From: JBEKTW01 sp049515655
Lineage (GTDB): Bacteria; Bacteroidota; Ignavibacteria; UBA10030; SZUA-254
Direction of reading: 5' to 3'
DNA length: 64,000 nucleotides
NCBI GenBank assembly: GCA_049515655.1
Contig: JBEKTW010000024.1
Location: 1-64,000 of the forward strand
Shown here: piece after piece, positions 34,396 through 43,726 of the stretch
Layout of the letters: every line of letters starts with the position of its first letter
How positions within the stretch are numbered: position 1 is the stretch's first letter
Notes under the pieces: model-generated
Told to the model about the DNA's origin: nothing
The model's database searches: none
Seen by the model: the letters and a program-made list of their open reading frames with translations, nothing else
Position numbers and translations under genes: made by a program

Positions 34396-34668
34396 TGAAA
34401 GTGGCTATCCACTTATTGTATCGAAGAATTGGGAAGATTGCAGAATAAACTTGGAAAAACCAAGGAAGAATTACGCAAGATAATTTCGAAACTATAACGG
34501 TCAGTTTGCCGAGAGATCTAATGCGCGCCAGTTGCGCGAGTTTGCGGCATGCAAAAAGAAAGCCTATGAACTAAGCTTGTGCGTAAGCCCGCTCGGTACA
34601 AGTAGTGCGGTGCAGGCTTATCCACTTTCGATTTCGACAGGTGAATCTAACAGATATAGGAGCAACCT

Positions 34669-35049
34669 ATGAAGAGTAATGTGGGATTGTGGATAGACCA
34701 CCGTAAGGCGGTCATTGTAAGCCTCAGAGACAGAGGAGAAAAAATACGTGAAATAACATCACACATGGAGAAACATGTCCGGTATTCCGGAGCAGCGCAG
34801 GAGGACTCGGCAGAGGATCAGCGTGACAACCGATTTACGGGGCATCTCAACACGTACTACAAGAAAGTAGTCACGTGTATTCGTGGTGCAGATTCCATAC
34901 TGATACTTGGTCCTGGCGAGGCAAAAGTCGAGCTCAGAACACGTCTCGAGGGCGAAGAGCTCGGTGGGCGCATCGTTGGCATCGAAACAGTTGATAAGAT
35001 GACAGATAACCAGATCGTTGCAAAAGTTCGACAACGCTTTCTGAAATAG
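34669..35049 (+). CDS. eRF1-like-fold small hypothetical protein (126 aa)
   Basis: MKSNVGLWIDHRKAVIVSLR, then a variable charged stretch, then YYKKVVTCIRGADSILILGPGEAK and DKMTDNQIVAKVRQRF. The WIDH..A, I(L)GPGEAK and DKMTD.QI motifs mark a widespread bacterial family that resembles archaeal eRF1 domain 3 or baeRF proteins; function unknown, often with stress genes. TATAGGAGCAACCT precedes the ATG. The 34396-34668 gap before it shows no gene. Confidence 0.7.
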   Translation: MKSNVGLWIDHRKAVIVSLRDRGEKIREITSHMEKHVRYSGAAQEDSAEDQRDNRFTGHLNTYYKKVVTCIRGADSILILGPGEAKVELRTRLEGEELGGRIVGIETVDKMTDNQIVAKVRQRFLK

Positions 35050-35174
35050 AATCTGCCCGTCCGGGATGTTCTCTCTAGAGGAAGAGTCATCGTCGTACAT
35101 ATTGTCACGACGGAATCGTCAAAAACATTTTCTTAAGCAACACAGAACCCAAAATCAAAACAAAGGGTATTAGA

Positions 35175-36413
35175 ATGAAACCGAAAGCAATGTATACCTT
35201 GGCGTTTGTGGTGGTTGCGGCCGCAATGTTCGTCACGAGCACATCGACCGCGCAAGTGTCCAACCCATCCGGGCCGACCCCGGTCAATCCTGGCGCCCTC
35301 AGTGCGACTACGACTATCCTTAATCCTGGCGTGGTCAGTTGGGTACACTTCGGTGACTTGAATATCACCACGGGTGATCAGCAGAACTACGCCGACTTCA
35401 AGGAAATCATCCAAGCCACCAATCAGTATCTCAAGAACGGCGTGAATTTCGCGCTACTGCCGGGCGACAACGCGTATAATCACACCGAGAGTGAGTACCG
35501 GCTCATCAAGCAAGCAACGGATCAATTGCAGGTGCCGCTGTATGCCATTCCGGGCGAACGCGATCACAAGGGCGGGACCACTCTCTACAACCAGTATTTG
35601 GAGCCAATGAATTACTTTAGCTTCACGGCGGATAAGTACCACTTCGTATTTCTCGACGTAATGAGCGGCATCAGCGATGCTCAGAACTCGTGGCTGACCA
35701 ATGATCTGGATATAGCGGCGAAGGCCGGTCTCAAGAGTGTGATCTTTATGCACTCCTATGCCCAAACATCGGAATTGAAGAATGTGATCCAGCGTGACAG
35801 TGTGATCATGGTCGATGCAGGACACACGCACTACAACGACATTGCTAACGATGGAAACACGATCTATGCCGCCACGCGCTCAACCGGCGAGGTGACCGAA
35901 GGGCCGGTAGGGTACTCAATCATCAACCTCGATAACGGTGTGGTCAGTTGGAAGTTCAAGCAGATAGGGAGTTGGCCGTTTGTGATGATCACCTCACCAC
36001 CGGATAAAGTGCTCATGATCGGCGGTTCACAAATCGTCAAGGATACGGCCGACATTCGCATCAAAGTTTGGGATGACAAGGGCGTTGCTTCGGCAACCAT
36101 GCAGATCGACGGTGGACTGGCAGTGCCGATGGACCGCATCGGCACGACACAAATGTGGAGCGCGCGCTTTGACGCGACCAAAGTTTCCGACGGCGACCAC
36201 AGGATCTCGGTGACCGTGACTGGCGCGGGCGGCAACACGGACCAAGACGTGGTTACCGTAACGGTCAACCATTCGGGCAGCGTCCCGCAAGTGCAGCGGT
36301 CTTTCGGCCCGGAAGGTAACTCTGTCGGCTCTTATACCGAAAAGGGGCTGCTCGGCACTCACACCACGAAGTCCGGGCGTCCTGATAAGGGTGTCAAGGG
36401 TGGAAAGCACTGA
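35175..36413 (+). CDS. Secreted metallophosphoesterase with C-terminal Ig-like domain (412 aa)
   Basis: Signal peptide (VVVAAAMFVTSTSTAQ). Residues ~55-260 follow the calcineurin-like layout: WVHFGDLN (usual DxH has Asn for His), LLPGDNAYN, IPGERDHKGG (usual GNHD), FMHSYAQ and DAGHTHYND. Several metal ligands are therefore substituted or shifted. Residues ~265-360 are an Ig-like fold (IRIKVWDDKGVASATMQIDG; HRISVTVTGAGGN). The tail is Gly/Lys-rich. Likely periplasmic phosphoesterase or a binding relative. Confidence 0.78.
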   Translation: MKPKAMYTLAFVVVAAAMFVTSTSTAQVSNPSGPTPVNPGALSATTTILNPGVVSWVHFGDLNITTGDQQNYADFKEIIQATNQYLKNGVNFALLPGDNAYNHTESEYRLIKQATDQLQVPLYAIPGERDHKGGTTLYNQYLEPMNYFSFTADKYHFVFLDVMSGISDAQNSWLTNDLDIAAKAGLKSVIFMHSYAQTSELKNVIQRDSVIMVDAGHTHYNDIANDGNTIYAATRSTGEVTEGPVGYSIINLDNGVVSWKFKQIGSWPFVMITSPPDKVLMIGGSQIVKDTADIRIKVWDDKGVASATMQIDGGLAVPMDRIGTTQMWSARFDATKVSDGDHRISVTVTGAGGNTDQDVVTVTVNHSGSVPQVQRSFGPEGNSVGSYTEKGLLGTHTTKSGRPDKGVKGGKH

Positions 36414-36680
36414 GACAAAGGTAGCAAAGGCGATTCAGGCAAAGCGAATGAGCCTGGCCAACGAGGTCATCCTGCAGGGTGACACGGTGCCGGTAAAGCC
36501 GGCCGACGGTCCAGGTGACCAGCAGCACCCAGATCATTAAGGAAAGGAAGAAACGGCGACCGTCAAGGATCTCAAACCGCGCGGAACCATCAATCTGAAG
36601 CTGGCGAATGATGGCGATGCCGGGAAGACGGAATTCATCGAGCAAGAAATCACGACATGGTTTCACGGGAATGTGACAAT
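36414..36680. other. Gap with short coding-like fragments
   Basis: Two short frames have coding-like composition: MSLANEVILQGDTVPVKPAD (from about 36450) ending at a stop near 36540, and KDLKPRGTINLKLANDGDAG to about 36683. They may be eroded remains of the tail of the preceding gene or of a lost small gene. I cannot assign them. Confidence 0.35.
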
Positions 36681-38156
36681 ATGACAAATGCAGACGATAG
36701 ACAACACCGCTCGATCCTGCAAAGAATTGCACGCCGGGTGATGACGGAAAGAGGACTTTTTCCGGATTTTTCTGTTCAGGCGATTGCCGAGCTCAACGGA
36801 ATCCATGGGCCTGCCAAAAAAGTTGAAGAATCGACCCGTGATCTCAGGAATCTTGCGTGGTGCTCCATTGATAACGATGATTCGCGCGATTTGGACCAGC
36901 TTACCGTTGCCGAAGCCATGCCTGAGGGGGCCGTAAAGATCCTTGTCGCCATTGCCGATGTTGAAGCTGTCGTCAAGAAGCAGTCAGCACTTGACGTTCA
37001 TGCGAAGCACAACACCACCTCGGTCTATACAGCTGCGCAAGTATTTCCGATGCTGCCCGAGAAGCTCTCGAACGATCTCACATCTCTCAACTTTGAATCA
37101 GACCGCCTTGCCTTCGCCATTGAAATGGTCATTGCCGGGGACGGGTCGCTTCAGAGTTCAGATATTTATCGAGCGACGGTTCGCAATCATGCAAAGCTTG
37201 CCTACAACAGCGTTGCCAGTTGGCTGGAAGGGAGCGGGCCGATGCCGCAGGCTATCGGCACAGTCAACGGTCTCGACGAAAACCTCCGACTCCAGGACGG
37301 CGTGGCCCGAAAGCTGAAATCCCTCCGGCACGAGCACGGTGCGCTTGATCTCGAAACAATAGAGGCTCGCCCGGTCTTTGATGGAGACGAGATTAAGGAC
37401 TTAGAAGCTGAAAAAAGGAACTGTGCCAAAGATATAATAGAGGACTTCATGATCACGGCAAACGGTGTGACGGCGCGATACCTCGCAGCCAAAAAGTTAC
37501 CGTCGCTGCGGCGCGTTGTCCGGACACCAAAACGCTGGGATCGAATCGTCGAGCTTGCCTTGCAGCAGGGTTTCACACTTCCTGAAGTGCCCGATTCAAA
37601 AGCACTGGATGAATTCTTGATATCTGCGAAATCCGCCGATCCTCTCCGCTTTCCCGATCTTTCTCTCAGTGTCATCAAGCTCCTGGGAGCTGGTGAATAT
37701 GTCGTGGAACTTCCGGGAGGGAGTTCTGCCGGACACTTCGGTCTTGCGGTCAAGGATTACGCTCACTCCACAGCACCGAACCGCCGGTATCCCGATTTGA
37801 TCACGCAGCGGTTACTGAACGCAGCGATGGCGGAAGGTCCCGTGCCCTATGCGACCGATGATTTGGAGACGCTCGCAAAACACTGTACAGAAAATGAGGA
37901 TGTGGCAAAAAAGGTTGAACGGCAGGTTGAAAAATCCGCAGCGGCTATGGTACTGGAGTCAAGGATAGATCGACGGTTCGATGCCATCGTCACCGGCGCA
38001 TCCGCAAAAGGGACGTGGGTCCGTCTTCTGCATCCCCCCATTGAAGGAAGACTCGTGAGTGGCTTCGAAGGCTTAGATGTTGGTCACAGACTCCGTGTAC
38101 AGTTACTGCACACAGATGTGGAGCGGGGATATATTGATTTCAAAAAGGTAGAATAA
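36681..38156 (+). CDS. RNB-domain exoribonuclease, short RNase II/R type (491 aa)
   Basis: RNB catalytic motif WCSIDNDDSRDLDQL: Asp residues match E. coli RNase II D201, D207 and D209, while the D210 place is Gln. The later motif YAHSTAPNRRYPDLITQRLL is typical. The protein has no N-terminal cold-shock domains; the last ~60 residues look like a short S1-type domain (TGASAKGTWVRL...GHRLRVQLL). It should degrade RNA 3'-5'. ATG 36681 is chosen over 36657 because the family N-terminus (RQHRSILQRIARRVM) follows it. Confidence 0.88.
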   Translation: MTNADDRQHRSILQRIARRVMTERGLFPDFSVQAIAELNGIHGPAKKVEESTRDLRNLAWCSIDNDDSRDLDQLTVAEAMPEGAVKILVAIADVEAVVKKQSALDVHAKHNTTSVYTAAQVFPMLPEKLSNDLTSLNFESDRLAFAIEMVIAGDGSLQSSDIYRATVRNHAKLAYNSVASWLEGSGPMPQAIGTVNGLDENLRLQDGVARKLKSLRHEHGALDLETIEARPVFDGDEIKDLEAEKRNCAKDIIEDFMITANGVTARYLAAKKLPSLRRVVRTPKRWDRIVELALQQGFTLPEVPDSKALDEFLISAKSADPLRFPDLSLSVIKLLGAGEYVVELPGGSSAGHFGLAVKDYAHSTAPNRRYPDLITQRLLNAAMAEGPVPYATDDLETLAKHCTENEDVAKKVERQVEKSAAAMVLESRIDRRFDAIVTGASAKGTWVRLLHPPIEGRLVSGFEGLDVGHRLRVQLLHTDVERGYIDFKKVE

Positions 38157-38180
38157 GAAGTAAAGTCCACAATAGATGAC

Positions 38181-39392
38181 ATGTTAAAATCAATATTCAT
38201 TGAATGTATTTTGCTTTGTGCTTTCGGAATACTCAGCGCCCATGCACAGTCGAAAGCTACAGTACTTCTTCGGTCTACGGACGAGGATGAAGGGATCGAT
38301 ATCTCTGTCGACAAGTCGATCTACTTTCCGGGTGACACGGTTCTTTTGGTCATTCAACGAAACGATATTACCGCGACAGCGGGAATCATTACTCCGATAC
38401 TGGGTATCGAAGGAACAACGCTCACACCAATTGGACGACTTATATACAGTACTGTCATTCCTAAAAATGTAACGCCGGGATTATATCCCATCAGGCTTAG
38501 AGTAACGGACTCCGAGGGGCGCCGATTTCGATATGTAACGGATTGTGTTGTAACCGTGGAAGAAAACCAAGATGTTGAACAACTCAGTCGATACATCAGC
38601 ATTGTTCCCGCAGCCGGCAGTAACAATATCCGGACGGCAGTTACACTGGATCGCGAGCAAGTTCGAAATCTTGAGGTGCGGTTTCAACGCGATAGCATTA
38701 GGCTTCGCATGGGACCCCAGTTCCTTAGAATAACGACAACGATACTGTTGCGAGACGGCATAGCGGCTCCATCGTACGATCGACGTGTAGTAACATTTCG
38801 GAGTCATGGCAATCCCAACAAAGATCGAGCAATGTTCATTCAGTATCGCACCGCCTACGGTGCGTACGCCAATATCCGTCCGGAAGAACTTGAACAAGTG
38901 CTGGTGCCGGTAGATTCACTGCCTGATTGGGCAATTCTTGGTATCCATATCGAACCCGATTACACTATTAAAATCGGCGCAGTGGATCGTTCGAACACTA
39001 TGACACAATATTTTCGGGTCAGAGGCCCGACAATTGAATTAGGATTTTCACTCGCCATCCCCAAAGTGTTGTACGATACACGTGCCAATGATTCGATTCA
39101 ATACGGAAACTCAAGCGCGATGGTACGGATGTATTTTATCAGTTCACAAACAGGAAATCGATTTCCTGTCAGCGCCGGGATAGGAATTTTCGGTGTAAAT
39201 TCACCGGTTGATGTTGGAGTCGGTCGGGGCGGCTTTGCCATGTCGATGTTTCTGGATCTGGCGGAGATGGTACGAATAGTCAATCTCGGTTTTACTAAAA
39301 AAATAAATATTGGTCTGGAATTGGACCCGTTTTTACCCGTTGGGAGAAAAGGACGATTGTTACTTGTCGCGCAAGCGGGTTTTTCATTTTGA
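38181..39392 (+). CDS. Secreted protein of unknown function (403 aa)
   Basis: Signal peptide (FIECILLCAFGILSAHAQ). An N-terminal Ig-like segment follows (VDKSIYFPGDTVLLVIQR; GLYPIRLRVTDSEGRRFRYV), then a central domain I do not recognise, then strand-rich sequence to a terminal Phe (LLLVAQAGFSF) that could insert in the outer membrane. It starts 24 bp after the RNB gene and may share its transcript. Confidence 0.6.
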   Translation: MLKSIFIECILLCAFGILSAHAQSKATVLLRSTDEDEGIDISVDKSIYFPGDTVLLVIQRNDITATAGIITPILGIEGTTLTPIGRLIYSTVIPKNVTPGLYPIRLRVTDSEGRRFRYVTDCVVTVEENQDVEQLSRYISIVPAAGSNNIRTAVTLDREQVRNLEVRFQRDSIRLRMGPQFLRITTTILLRDGIAAPSYDRRVVTFRSHGNPNKDRAMFIQYRTAYGAYANIRPEELEQVLVPVDSLPDWAILGIHIEPDYTIKIGAVDRSNTMTQYFRVRGPTIELGFSLAIPKVLYDTRANDSIQYGNSSAMVRMYFISSQTGNRFPVSAGIGIFGVNSPVDVGVGRGGFAMSMFLDLAEMVRIVNLGFTKKINIGLELDPFLPVGRKGRLLLVAQAGFSF

Positions 39393-39498
39393 CAGATAGT
39401 AACAATTCAGTAGCCATAGAAAATGATTTCGTCGTGTCTCGCGGGCCTCGGCAAACAGCCTGTGAAAGTTAGTTGACGAACATTACAAGGGGTGGTCC

Positions 39499-39996
39499 AT
39501 GGGAATACACATAAACGACAACGAACAGAACCTGCTGCCGCCGGCTGATCTGGCACTAGAAATCCAGAGATTGCAGGAAGAGCTCATAAATGAGCGTGAC
39601 CGGAATCTCCGCACACTTGCAGACTTCAAGAACTATCGTCGCCGCATTGAGCGCGACGGCAATAAGCTTTCCGAGGAAGGTAAACGGGTCATGATGCTTC
39701 CCCTGTTGGATATCATCGACGATATGGAAAAAGCATTGCAGTGCGCGAGCGACGCGGAGCAGCCCGTTGTGAAAGGAGTAAGAATCATCCATAAGAAACT
39801 TCTTGCGCTGTTGGAGTCGCACGGAGTTCTCCCTTTCGAAAGTGCCGGTACGCTCTTCAACCATAATCTGCATGAAGCTGTGGCGATAGCGAAAGATGAA
39901 GGCAGTGAACCGGGAACCGTTGTCGATGAACTCCGTCGCGGCTATCTCTGGAACAATGAATTACTGCGCACCGCGCAAGTGCGAGTTGCCGGATGA
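39499..39996 (+). CDS. grpE: GrpE nucleotide exchange factor (165 aa)
   Basis: An N-terminal coiled coil (LALEIQRLQEELINERDRNL) with the GrpE core RTLADFKNYRRRIERD, LLDIIDDMEKAL, and the C-terminal beta domain (FNHNLHEAVAI, GTVVDELRRGYLWNNELLR, AQVRV). GrpE swaps ADP for ATP on DnaK. The next gene is a DnaJ-class protein but no dnaK is nearby, so this is probably an accessory pair. GGGGTGGTCC precedes the ATG. Confidence 0.92.
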   Translation: MGIHINDNEQNLLPPADLALEIQRLQEELINERDRNLRTLADFKNYRRRIERDGNKLSEEGKRVMMLPLLDIIDDMEKALQCASDAEQPVVKGVRIIHKKLLALLESHGVLPFESAGTLFNHNLHEAVAIAKDEGSEPGTVVDELRRGYLWNNELLRTAQVRVAG

Positions 39997-40046
39997 TGCA
40001 TATCCTGTGCGATAGGGGTCGGGAATGAGTGCACAACGGTAAGACC

Positions 40047-40973
40047 ATGACCTACAAAGACTACTACAAGGAATTGGGGGTTGAAAAGACGGCAACGCCC
40101 GCAGAGATCAAGAAGGCGTATCGAATGCTTGCCAACAAATATCATCCCGACAAGGCCAAGGGAGACAAAGCGGCTGAAGAAAAATTCAAGGATATCAACG
40201 AGGCCAACGAAGTCCTCAGCGATCCGGTGAAACGAAAAAAGTACGATCAGTTTGGAGCGGATTGGAAACACTACGAGGAAGCAGGGGCGCAGCCGGGAGG
40301 ATTTGATTGGTCGAAGTACGCAAGCGGTCGCGGCGGGCAAACGCACCGGACGGGCACGCAGGAGCCCGATGGCATGTTTAACGACGAGGGTGTCAATGAT
40401 CTTTTTGAGATGCTGTTCGGACAACGCAGCGGCCGGCAGCGAGGAAGACCGGGCGTTGTCATCAAAGGCGAGGATCTTGAAGCAGAAACTACCCTTTCGC
40501 TTGAAGAAGCGTATCACGGCACGGCGCGGCTCCTCCGGCTCAATGGTCAAACGATTAAGGTAACGATCAAACCAGGCATCGCAGACCAGCAAACGCTGAG
40601 AATTGCAGGCAAAGGAGGACGCGGATTAAGCGGCGGTCCAAACGGCGATCTCTATCTCACCGTCAAGATTGCGCCGCATCCGGTATTTCACCGGAAGGGA
40701 AACGATCTCCACCGTGACCTCCCCGTCGATTTGTATACTGCGGTCCTCGGCGGAAAGACTCAGATCAAAACATTGAAAGGCAACGTCACAGTCAATATTC
40801 CGAAGGGGACGACAAACGGGAAAGAGCTCAGACTTCGGGGACTTGGGATGCCGGTCTATCCAAAGAAGAATGAGTTTGGAAATCTGCTGGTGAAGGTCGA
40901 CATCTTGCTGCCGGAGCATCTCAGCGAAGAGGAAATAGACCTGTTCACAAAATTGGCGGCACTAAGGAAATAG
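40047..40973 (+). CDS. CbpA-type DnaJ co-chaperone (308 aa)
   Basis: An N-terminal J domain (DYYKELGVEKTATPAEIKKA) with the essential HPD motif (KYHPDKAKG), a Gly-rich linker (GFDWSKYASGRGGQ), and two C-terminal client-binding domains (LSLEEAYHGTARLLRLNG; GGPNGDLYLTVKI; LRLRGLGMPVY). It lacks the DnaJ zinc finger, as in CbpA. It stimulates a DnaK ATPase. ATG 40047 is preferred over GTG 40029, which would add six residues. Confidence 0.92.
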   Translation: MTYKDYYKELGVEKTATPAEIKKAYRMLANKYHPDKAKGDKAAEEKFKDINEANEVLSDPVKRKKYDQFGADWKHYEEAGAQPGGFDWSKYASGRGGQTHRTGTQEPDGMFNDEGVNDLFEMLFGQRSGRQRGRPGVVIKGEDLEAETTLSLEEAYHGTARLLRLNGQTIKVTIKPGIADQQTLRIAGKGGRGLSGGPNGDLYLTVKIAPHPVFHRKGNDLHRDLPVDLYTAVLGGKTQIKTLKGNVTVNIPKGTTNGKELRLRGLGMPVYPKKNEFGNLLVKVDILLPEHLSEEEIDLFTKLAALRK

Positions 40974-41077
40974 GTTGGCGGGATGAAGCATACGGATGAG
41001 CGCTTCACAGAGAACCGCTACAATTTCCCTGTACATCAATTAAAGTCATAATCATTCACTTCCCAATCGAGGACACA

Positions 41078-41551
41078 ATGAAACTAAATATCGAAATTGC
41101 CGAGAACCACTTGAAAAAAGTCGCACTTCTCCTCAATACTTTACTGGCTGATGAGTACGTGCTCTACACGAAAACACGCAACGCCCATTGGAACATTCAA
41201 GGACAGAACTTCATCGAGCTGCATAAGTTCTTTGAAAGCCAATACGACGCACTGGACATCATTATCGATGACGTCGCTGAACGGGTACGGGCGCTCGGGC
41301 ACTTTGCATTGGGGTCGCTCAAAGACTTCACGGAGATTACCCGGTTGAGCGATCACAATCAGGATTTCACCGATCAGAATCACATCCTACAAACCCTGCT
41401 GGACGATCACGAAGCCACGATCCGTTCGCTGCGCAATGACATCGCGCTCATTGCTGAAAAACACAGTGATGTGGGCACGGCCGATTTCATGACCGGGCTG
41501 ATGGAACAACATGAAAAAATGGCGTGGATGCTAAGAGCACATTTGTCGTAA
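41078..41551 (+). CDS. dps: Dps-family DNA-protection ferritin (157 aa)
   Basis: Conserved Dps blocks: LLADEYVLYTKTRNAHWNIQ, FHxLH-equivalent FIELHKFFESQYDALDIIID and DVAERVRALG, with ferroxidase His, Asp and Glu in their usual positions, then QNHILQTLLDDHEATIRSLR. The protein forms a 12-mer cage that stores iron and limits oxidative damage. GAGGACACA precedes ATG 41078. It follows the chaperone genes and is likely stress-induced. Confidence 0.93.
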   Translation: MKLNIEIAENHLKKVALLLNTLLADEYVLYTKTRNAHWNIQGQNFIELHKFFESQYDALDIIIDDVAERVRALGHFALGSLKDFTEITRLSDHNQDFTDQNHILQTLLDDHEATIRSLRNDIALIAEKHSDVGTADFMTGLMEQHEKMAWMLRAHLS

Positions 41552-41584
41552 AGCAACACCCGTTGAACGTACAAGAGGAATGCC

Positions 41585-42256
41585 TTGAAAAACACAGTTG
41601 ATTTTCTCTCCTGGGTGGGCGTCGCGCTGGTAACGCTTGTCCCTATCATCAATCCCGTTAGCACGGCTGTCCTTCTTCTTGGCATCAGTGCCCATCTCAG
41701 CAGGGAAGAACGGAACAATCAGATCCTGCGGGCATGCATTTACATGACGGCTATCCTGGTCACATTTCTTCTGTTGGGGCATCTTGTTATGGTTGCTTTC
41801 GGCATCTCCATCCCCGGCATTCGCATTGCAGGTGGATTGGTCATTAGTTTTCTCGGATTCCGGATGCTATTTCCTGACGAGGGTCAGATTACCGGAGAAG
41901 GGAAGCAGGAGGCACAGGGGAAAACGGACATCTCCTTCAGTCCCCTTGCCATGCCGAGCCTGAGCGGTCCGGGCGCCATAGCGGCCGTCATTACAATGTC
42001 GTCATCCATAAATGGAAGGCATGGCATCGCCAAGGTATTCGCCTATGCCGGGGTAGTGCTGGCAATCCTCATAACCGCGATACTCTCGTGGCTTGTTCTG
42101 CGGGGAGCAGGAGCTTTGCGTCGCGTCCTTGGCGTAAACGGAATCAACAGTCTTTCGCGGATAATGGGGTTTCTTCTCATTTGCATCGGCGCTCAGTTTG
42201 CGATCGATGGTGTGCGGGATCTGGCATTAGATACCGAGTTTTGGCAGAAATTGTAA
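41585..42256 (+). CDS. MarC-family membrane protein (223 aa)
   Basis: Six hydrophobic helices with MarC patterns: LVTLVPIINPVSTAVLLLGI, GISIPGIRIAGGLVISFLGF, and AMPSLSGPGAIAAVI. Once thought tied to antibiotic resistance; function unknown. The start is TTG 41585, supported by AAGAGGAA at 6 bp spacing; it lies 33 bp after dps, so the two may be co-transcribed. Confidence 0.9.
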   Translation: MKNTVDFLSWVGVALVTLVPIINPVSTAVLLLGISAHLSREERNNQILRACIYMTAILVTFLLLGHLVMVAFGISIPGIRIAGGLVISFLGFRMLFPDEGQITGEGKQEAQGKTDISFSPLAMPSLSGPGAIAAVITMSSSINGRHGIAKVFAYAGVVLAILITAILSWLVLRGAGALRRVLGVNGINSLSRIMGFLLICIGAQFAIDGVRDLALDTEFWQKL

Positions 42257-42311
42257 CAATAAACCTCATGGAGATCCCCCATTCTATCCACATCAAAACT
42301 GTTCAACGAAG

Positions 42312-43577
42312 CTGAATAGACCTACGACACTTTCAGCAAGTATTAAGAAAGCCTGGCGCATACTTGGTCCTGGACTTATTACAGGGGCAAGCGATGATGA
42401 TCCTTCGGGAATAGCAACCTATTCACAGGCAGGCGCTGGTTTCGGATTTGCAACTCTCTGGACTGCAATTATCACTTTTCCTCTCATGGCTGCGGTGCAG
42501 GAGATGTGCGCGCGAATCGGTATGGTAACTCAAGAGGGACTGACAGCAACATTAAAGAAACAATATCCGAAAAGTATTTTATATCTCATGGCGGTGTTTA
42601 GTTTTCCCGCTATTACACTCAACATAGGCTCGGACATCCAGGGAATGGGGGCCGTCGCCAATTTACTTATGCCTCATGTTCCAACTTTTGTTTTCAGCTT
42701 ACTTTTTACGGTTCTACTGATTTCCTTTATTATCAAATTTCCGTACCAAAAACTCGCTGTTGTGTTAAAATGGCTTTGCCTTTCGTTGCTTCTGTACGTC
42801 GTGGTTCCGTTTCTGGTGCATGCGGATTGGGTGGAAGTCATGAAAAATACTTTCATTCCTACTATTCATTTGAACAGAACTTTTTTTGTCGTACTTGTCG
42901 CCATTCTCGGTACCACTATTTCTCCGTACCTTTTTTTTTGGCAAGCCACCATGGAAGCGGAAGACATTTCTCATAGCCATAAGAGAGTTATAATCAATAA
43001 ACGAATCTTGAGCGATATGAAGATGGACATTGATTTCGGAATGTTATTTTCAAACCTCGTTATGTTTTTCATAATCCTTACAACGGGCGCTGTACTGTAT
43101 ACCGCCGGTATCAGACAAATTGATACTGTGGGACAAGCGGCAAAAGCATTGGAACCATTGACAGGCAAACTTACCTATGTGCTCTTTGCTATCGGTGTCA
43201 TCGGGACAGGATTTCTGGCAATACCTGTTTTGGCCGGCTCACTTTCGTACATCCTGGCTGAGACTTTCAATTGGAAGGAAGGATTAGATAAAAAATTTCA
43301 CGAAGCCAAAGGGTTTTACATTACACTCATTGTGTCGCTCATAGTTGGATTGTCTCTGGATTTTCTGGGCATAAGCCCGATACGAGCTCTTATCTTCACC
43401 GCTGTTTTGTATGGATTGACAGCCCCGGTAATGATTGCCATCATTATGCACATTGGTAACAACAAGAAGGTAATGGGAGAATTTACCAACAAGAGATGGT
43501 CAAATATTCTCGGATCAATAACGCTGTTCCTGATGAGCGCTGCCGCCGTTGCGTTGATGTATTTTCAATTGAAGTAG
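42312..43577 (+). CDS. NRAMP-family metal transporter, non-standard start (421 aa)
   Basis: Homology begins well upstream of the first ATG (42486): NRPTTLSASIKKAWRILGPG, LITGASDDDPSGIATYSQAG and FGFATLWTAIITFPLMAAVQ include the metal-binding helix-1 motif. The frame opens at CTG 42312 with no in-frame ATG, GTG or TTG before it except within marC. Helix 1 has DDDPSG in place of DPGN, and the helix-6 MPH motif is ISPYLFFWQATMEAED, so manganese specificity is doubtful. Eleven-helix topology is otherwise kept. Possible explanations are a CTG start or a lost start codon. Confidence 0.82.
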   Translation: MNRPTTLSASIKKAWRILGPGLITGASDDDPSGIATYSQAGAGFGFATLWTAIITFPLMAAVQEMCARIGMVTQEGLTATLKKQYPKSILYLMAVFSFPAITLNIGSDIQGMGAVANLLMPHVPTFVFSLLFTVLLISFIIKFPYQKLAVVLKWLCLSLLLYVVVPFLVHADWVEVMKNTFIPTIHLNRTFFVVLVAILGTTISPYLFFWQATMEAEDISHSHKRVIINKRILSDMKMDIDFGMLFSNLVMFFIILTTGAVLYTAGIRQIDTVGQAAKALEPLTGKLTYVLFAIGVIGTGFLAIPVLAGSLSYILAETFNWKEGLDKKFHEAKGFYITLIVSLIVGLSLDFLGISPIRALIFTAVLYGLTAPVMIAIIMHIGNNKKVMGEFTNKRWSNILGSITLFLMSAAAVALMYFQLK

Positions 43578-43726
43578 AGTGGTGCAGTGTCTTTGTTCGA
43601 TTCACTATTTCGAACGCTTCTACAACGCAATGGCAATCCTTGATTTTTATCGTTTTTTTTGGCTCATTATAGTATTGAAAACTCGAACACACAGATTCGC
43701 AACGATATCTCTCCTTTGCTGCGGGA

